Assembly: GCA_963740455.1 (NCBI GenBank)
Contig: CAVUEF010000012.1
Span: forward strand, 248,001 to 312,000
Source of the DNA: Paucibacter sp963740455
Lineage (GTDB): Bacteria; Pseudomonadota; Gammaproteobacteria; Burkholderiales; Burkholderiaceae_C
DNA length: 64,000 nucleotides
Direction of reading: 5' to 3'
Positions 60,915-64,000 of the stretch are shown here, in pieces. Positions within the stretch are counted from its first letter, which is position 1, and each line of letters starts with the position of its first letter. The notes below the pieces were generated by a model. That model saw nothing but the letters and a program-made list of their open reading frames with translations. It did not search any database and was not told the DNA's origin. A program made the translations under genes and the position numbers.

Positions 60915-61738
60915 AGTCTGCCGGTTTCGCGGCGCTCGGACCAGTCGCGGACAATCCGGTGCAAGGCCTGCAAGCCGTCGGTCAAGGCAGCCGGCCCGGG
61001 CTGCAGAATCAGCGAGGACTTGATCTCGTGCAGTTGCCCGTCGCGCACTGCGGGCACGGCGTCCCAGCCGGCCCGCTGTGCCACTGAAGCGGCCTGGAAC
61101 TTCTTGCCGCACCACGAGCCGATGATGATGTCGGGCGCGCGTGCCACCACTTCCGTGATGTCGTGGATGATGCGATCGCGTCCCAACGACTGCTGCGCCA
61201 GCTCGGGAAAGATGTCGTCGCCGCCGGCGATGCCGAGCAGCTCGCTGACCCAGCGAATCGCCGAGATGTGCGGGCCGTCCCATTCTTCGAAATAGACGCG
61301 CGGCCGCCGCGGCAGTCGGGCTGCCGAGGTGCGCACCGCATCGATCTGCGCCTGCAGCTGCGCGACATAGGCCTGGGCGCGCTCAATGGCGCCGACCATC
61401 GCGCCAAGGCGCAGGATGTAGCCGAGGATTTGCTCCACGCTGCGATGGTTGCTGATCCAGGTCTCGACGCCGTGCTTGATCAGGGCCTGGGCGATGTCGG
61501 CCTGCATGTCGGAGAAACCGATCACCAGGTCGGGCTGCAGTTCGAGAATCTTGTCGATCTTGGCGCTGGTGAAGGCGGCGATGCGCGGCTTCTCTTGGCG
61601 CGCGCGCGGCGGGCGCACCGTATAGCCCGAGATGCCGACGATGCGGCGCTCCTCACCGAGCGCATACAGCACTTCGGTCGGCTCCTCGGTCAGACAGACG
61701 ATGCGTTCTGGGAACAAGACCTCTCCCGGGTTGATCAA
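60911..61738 (-). CDS. BtuF-like periplasmic-binding-fold protein (cobalamin/metal-chelate type)
   Basis: A 275-residue helical-backbone binding protein: RIVCLTEEPTEVLYALGEERRIVGIS, the KIDKILELQPDLVIGFSD segment and YFEEWDGPHISA are typical of BtuF/FecB-type proteins. No signal peptide is visible, so it may be cytoplasmic or have an alternative start. It precedes nrdD and contains the FNR box at its 3' end. The cobalamin link is inference. Confidence 0.75.
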   Translation of the reverse strand: MINPGEVLFPERIVCLTEEPTEVLYALGEERRIVGISGYTVRPPRARQEKPRIAAFTSAKIDKILELQPDLVIGFSDMQADIAQALIKHGVETWISNHRSVEQILGYILRLGAMVGAIERAQAYVAQLQAQIDAVRTSAARLPRRPRVYFEEWDGPHISAIRWVSELLGIAGGDDIFPELAQQSLGRDRIIHDITEVVARAPDIIIGSWCGKKFQAASVAQRAGWDAVPAVRDGQLHEIKSSLILQPGPAALTDGLQALHRIVRDWSERRETGRL

Positions 61739-61751
61739 GCGCGCCGCGGCT

Positions 61752-62801
61752 TCACGCCGCCAGCAAAGCCTTCACATGCATGTTGATGAAAGCGCGGTCG
61801 TCGGGCTGGCTCACCGGGTTGCCGGCACGGTGGCCCCACACCGACGCAATCGGATGCAGCTCGCCGTGGCGCAGGTGCGCCAGCTCGGCGCGATTGTCGT
61901 CGACCTGGAAATACAGATCGTGGTCGCCGGGCATCAGAAGCGTGCGCGCGCGAATCGCCGCCAAGGCCTTGGGCAAGTCGCCTTGGTAGATCGAATTGGC
62001 GCTGATGTCACCGTGCTGCCAGGTCCAGAACTGCGCGAGCAGATCGGCCGGGTCGCGGCGCGCGTAGTTGGCTTCCCAGCTGCTCACCAGATAGTCCTCC
62101 AGCGACGACGCGCCCAGGCCGCGCCAGAGCTCCTCGCGGTAAAAAGTCTGCGACAGCGCCCAGCTCGCGTAAATGCGCGCCATCGCGCGCAAGCCGCGCA
62201 CCGGCCTCTCGGTGAACACGCCGTCGCGGTAGGCCGGGTCGGCCATCAAGGCGTGTTTGACGCCTTCGATGAAAACCTGGTTGTGCGGCGCGCAGCGCGC
62301 TGCTCCGCACACCACGGCGATGCGCTCGACCGCCTCCGGAAACAGCGCGGCCCAGTGGTAGGCCTGCATCGCCCCCATCGACCAGCCGTACACGAGCGCC
62401 ACCTTGGCTATGCCCCACAGCTCTTGGATCATGCGGCGCTGCACATGCACGGCGTCGAAGTACGTGACGTCGGGATAGCGGCTGCCGACATCGGGCCAGG
62501 GCGTGTTGGACGGCGAACTCGACAGGCCGTTGCCGAACAGGTTCGGGATGATGATGAAGTACTTGTCCGGGTCGAGTGCGCCGCCCGCTTCTATCATGTG
62601 CTGCGTGTCGGTGTGCTGCGCGCTGTACGAGGTCGGGTAGACGATCACGTTCGACTTGTCGGCGTTGAGCTTGCCGAAGGTCTTGTAGGCGATGAACATA
62701 TTGCGGAAGGTGCGGCCCGACTGCAGCGTCACATGGCCGGCGTTGAAGACCGCGTGGTCCGATGGCTGGGTCGGCGCATTGGCGCTTGCTTTACTGTTCA
62801 C
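61752..62801 (-). CDS. Alpha/beta-hydrolase, homoserine O-acetyltransferase (MetX)-like
   Basis: A 349-residue hydrolase-fold protein with the nucleophile elbow GWSMGAMQ, the acid in MPGDHDLYF and the His in ASVWGHRAGNP. The overall pattern resembles MetX-like acyltransferases (QHMIEAGGALDPDKYFIIIPNLFGNGLSSSPSNT). The start is taken as GTG at 62801 with GGAG 7 nt upstream; the longer frame to 63032 is non-family-like. True acyltransferase activity is uncertain. Confidence 0.82.
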   Translation of the reverse strand: MNSKASANAPTQPSDHAVFNAGHVTLQSGRTFRNMFIAYKTFGKLNADKSNVIVYPTSYSAQHTDTQHMIEAGGALDPDKYFIIIPNLFGNGLSSSPSNTPWPDVGSRYPDVTYFDAVHVQRRMIQELWGIAKVALVYGWSMGAMQAYHWAALFPEAVERIAVVCGAARCAPHNQVFIEGVKHALMADPAYRDGVFTERPVRGLRAMARIYASWALSQTFYREELWRGLGASSLEDYLVSSWEANYARRDPADLLAQFWTWQHGDISANSIYQGDLPKALAAIRARTLLMPGDHDLYFQVDDNRAELAHLRHGELHPIASVWGHRAGNPVSQPDDRAFINMHVKALLAA

Positions 62802-62922
62802 AATGGATCTCCGATGATGCGGGTTCACCGCCGTCAAGACATGTGTGCAGCATGGTAAGCGGCAATACAAACCGACAGGGAGATGGTCATGGCTGAGTCT
62901 TGCAATGCTTTGTGGGCACCGG

Positions 62923-63846
62923 ATGCATAGCGTGCGCGCTTCATTGACGCGCCTCATCGGTGCGCAGGCAGCGCAAGTCATCAAGCAGCCCGGCGCATTC
63001 GCACTGCGCACGCTTAAGAGCTTTCGCGCCAACCAGGGCCTGCTGCTGGCCGGCGCGGTCGCGTATTACGCCTTGCTGTCGATCGTGCCGCTGCTCATCC
63101 TGACGGTGATCGCGCTTTCGCATGTCGTCGATCAGGCCGAGCTGCTGCGGACCGTGGGCCGCTACCTCGAATGGCTGGTGCCCGGGCAGTCGGCCAGCAT
63201 CGTCGCCGAACTTGCGCGCTTCCTGGCGCACCGCGACCTGATCGGCGGGGTCCTGCTGGCCACCATGCTGTTCTTCAGCTCGCTCGCCTTTACCGTGCTC
63301 GAGAACGCCATGTCGGTGATTTTTCATCATCGCGTCGCGGTCCGGCGCCGCCACTTCCTGGTCTCAGCCGTGATCCCGTACGTCTACATTCTTTGTCTGG
63401 GCCTGGGCCTGTTGCTGGTGACGCTGGTGGCAGGCAGCTTGCAGGCGATGGGCCAAGAGCGGGTCGAGCTGCTCGGACGCAGTTGGTCGCTGGTCGGCCT
63501 GTCGGGTGTCTTGCTCTATTTGCTCGGCATCGCCGGCGAGATCTTCGTGCTGACCTCGGTCTATATGGTGATGCCGGTGGGCCGCCTGTCGCTGCTGCGC
63601 GCCACATTGGGCGCCGCCACGGCGGTGCTGCTGTGGGAGCTGTCGCGCCACTTGCTCGTCTGGTATTTCGCGACGCTGTCGCAGATCAGCACCGTCTATG
63701 GTTCACTGACGACGGCCATCGCCGTCTTGTTAAGCCTGGAGCTGGCAGCAACGCTGTTGCTGCTGGGCGCGCAGGTGATTTCAGAATTCGAACGCATCGA
63801 CAAGGGCGAGACCAAAGCACGGCCGTTTGCGACCACCCGCAGTTGA
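62923..63846 (+). CDS. YihY/BrkB-family inner-membrane protein
   Basis: A ~307-residue membrane protein with six hydrophobic helices and the family segments RANQGLLLAGAVAYYALLSIVPLL, FFSSLAFTVLENAMSVIF and YGSLTTAIAVLLSLELAATLLLLGAQ. Function unproven in the family (UPF0761). ATGs at 62905 and 62845 are alternative starts; no strong RBS decides. Confidence 0.85.
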   Translation: MHSVRASLTRLIGAQAAQVIKQPGAFALRTLKSFRANQGLLLAGAVAYYALLSIVPLLILTVIALSHVVDQAELLRTVGRYLEWLVPGQSASIVAELARFLAHRDLIGGVLLATMLFFSSLAFTVLENAMSVIFHHRVAVRRRHFLVSAVIPYVYILCLGLGLLLVTLVAGSLQAMGQERVELLGRSWSLVGLSGVLLYLLGIAGEIFVLTSVYMVMPVGRLSLLRATLGAATAVLLWELSRHLLVWYFATLSQISTVYGSLTTAIAVLLSLELAATLLLLGAQVISEFERIDKGETKARPFATTRS

Positions 63847-63911
63847 CGGGTCGACCGCCGCCCGGTGGGGCGAAGCGGTCGCAGCGGGCCGCCGTGCGCT
63901 GAGCCGTTACG

Positions 63912-64000
63912 ATGGGCGCTGCCGCAGCGTTGCTGTTGACGCCCGACCCCCGGGCAAGCAACGCGCATTTGATTGGGTCGATGACCGGTTCCATGTACGC
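63912..64000 (+). other. Possible 5' end of a gene running off the window
   Basis: An ATG at 63912 opens a frame (MGAAAALLLTPDPRASNAHL...) that stays open to the window edge, 29 codons. A second in-frame ATG lies at 63984. The stretch is too short for family assignment and the start context is weak, so it may be fortuitous. Confidence 0.25.

Noticed and set aside
58783..61023. 746-codon plus-strand open frame opposite nrdD
   Set aside because: It is the antisense shadow of a well-supported gene in GC-rich DNA; its composition (Arg/His/Gln/Val-rich, no family features) is typical of such shadows.
1..64000. CRISPR arrays, tRNA or rRNA genes, replication origin, integrase or exosortase genes
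   Set aside because: Looked for on both strands; no regularly spaced repeats, tRNA-like cloverleaf, rRNA segment, DnaA-box cluster or recognisable integrase/exosortase was found.

Overview
The window is GC-rich bacterial DNA from a facultatively anaerobic, denitrifying betaproteobacterium, most likely a member of Burkholderiales. The support is: clade-I nitrous oxide reductase genes; a Thauera-type ATP-dependent benzoyl-CoA reductase operon; a class III ribonucleotide reductase; several PEP-CTERM proteins; and GC-rich palindromic repeats of the kind common in Comamonadaceae and their relatives. The genus is not established.

Layout. 1-412: 5' end of recQ (minus). 794-10564: N2O respiration, with nosZ-nosR-nosD-nosF-nosY-nosL on minus and a c-type cytochrome lipoprotein plus an ApbE/NosX flavin transferase divergently on plus. 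10658-13813: ssb, two toxin-antitoxin pairs, a UPF0149-like gene and a truncated second ssb copy. 13900-20816: housekeeping genes (KefB-like antiporter, histidine phosphatase, acyl-CoA dehydrogenase, OmpA/Pal-like lipoprotein, ClC transporter, apt). 20837-29275 (minus): anaerobic benzoyl-CoA pathway, transcribed had-oah-dch-bcrC-bcrB-bcrA-bcrD-fdx. 29479-37186 (plus): electron supply, with korA-korB, a ferritin-like protein and a second 2-oxoacid oxidoreductase module (gamma, flavoprotein/ferredoxin, alpha, beta) whose alpha and beta genes carry frameshifts. 37196-53606: accessory region with SARP-type transcription activators and at least six PEP-CTERM proteins, many duplicated fragments, a VapBC-like pair and an aminotransferase. 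53699-64000: small genes (methyltransferase, rhomboid protease, CBS protein, thioesterase, VOC protein), then nrdG/nrdD, a BtuF-like protein, a MetX-like hydrolase and a YihY-family membrane protein.

How it works together. KorAB would oxidise 2-oxoglutarate to reduce the ferredoxin, which feeds BcrABCD. The dienoyl-CoA product passes through Dch, Had and Oah. N2O reductase supplies a terminal electron sink. FNR-type boxes sit in the had/korA divergent promoter and upstream of nrdD; nrdD also has a correctly spaced pair of NrdR boxes.

The least ordinary part is 46690-53606. Four plus-strand sites share one architecture: two TAACG-containing heptamers separated by 4 bp, then 8 bp, then a TAnnnT -10 element. 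This is the architecture expected for SARP activators. Each site lies upstream of a PEP-CTERM gene, and a 1115-residue SARP-type regulator is encoded between the first and second. Three of the sites are copies of the regulator's own 3' end plus downstream DNA. A similar pattern, in which a duplicated gene 3' end borders accessory cargo, recurs at ssb and at the beta subunit of the second oxidoreductase. A second notable feature is NrdD, split into a 680-residue catalytic chain and a separate 66-residue glycyl-radical-domain protein.
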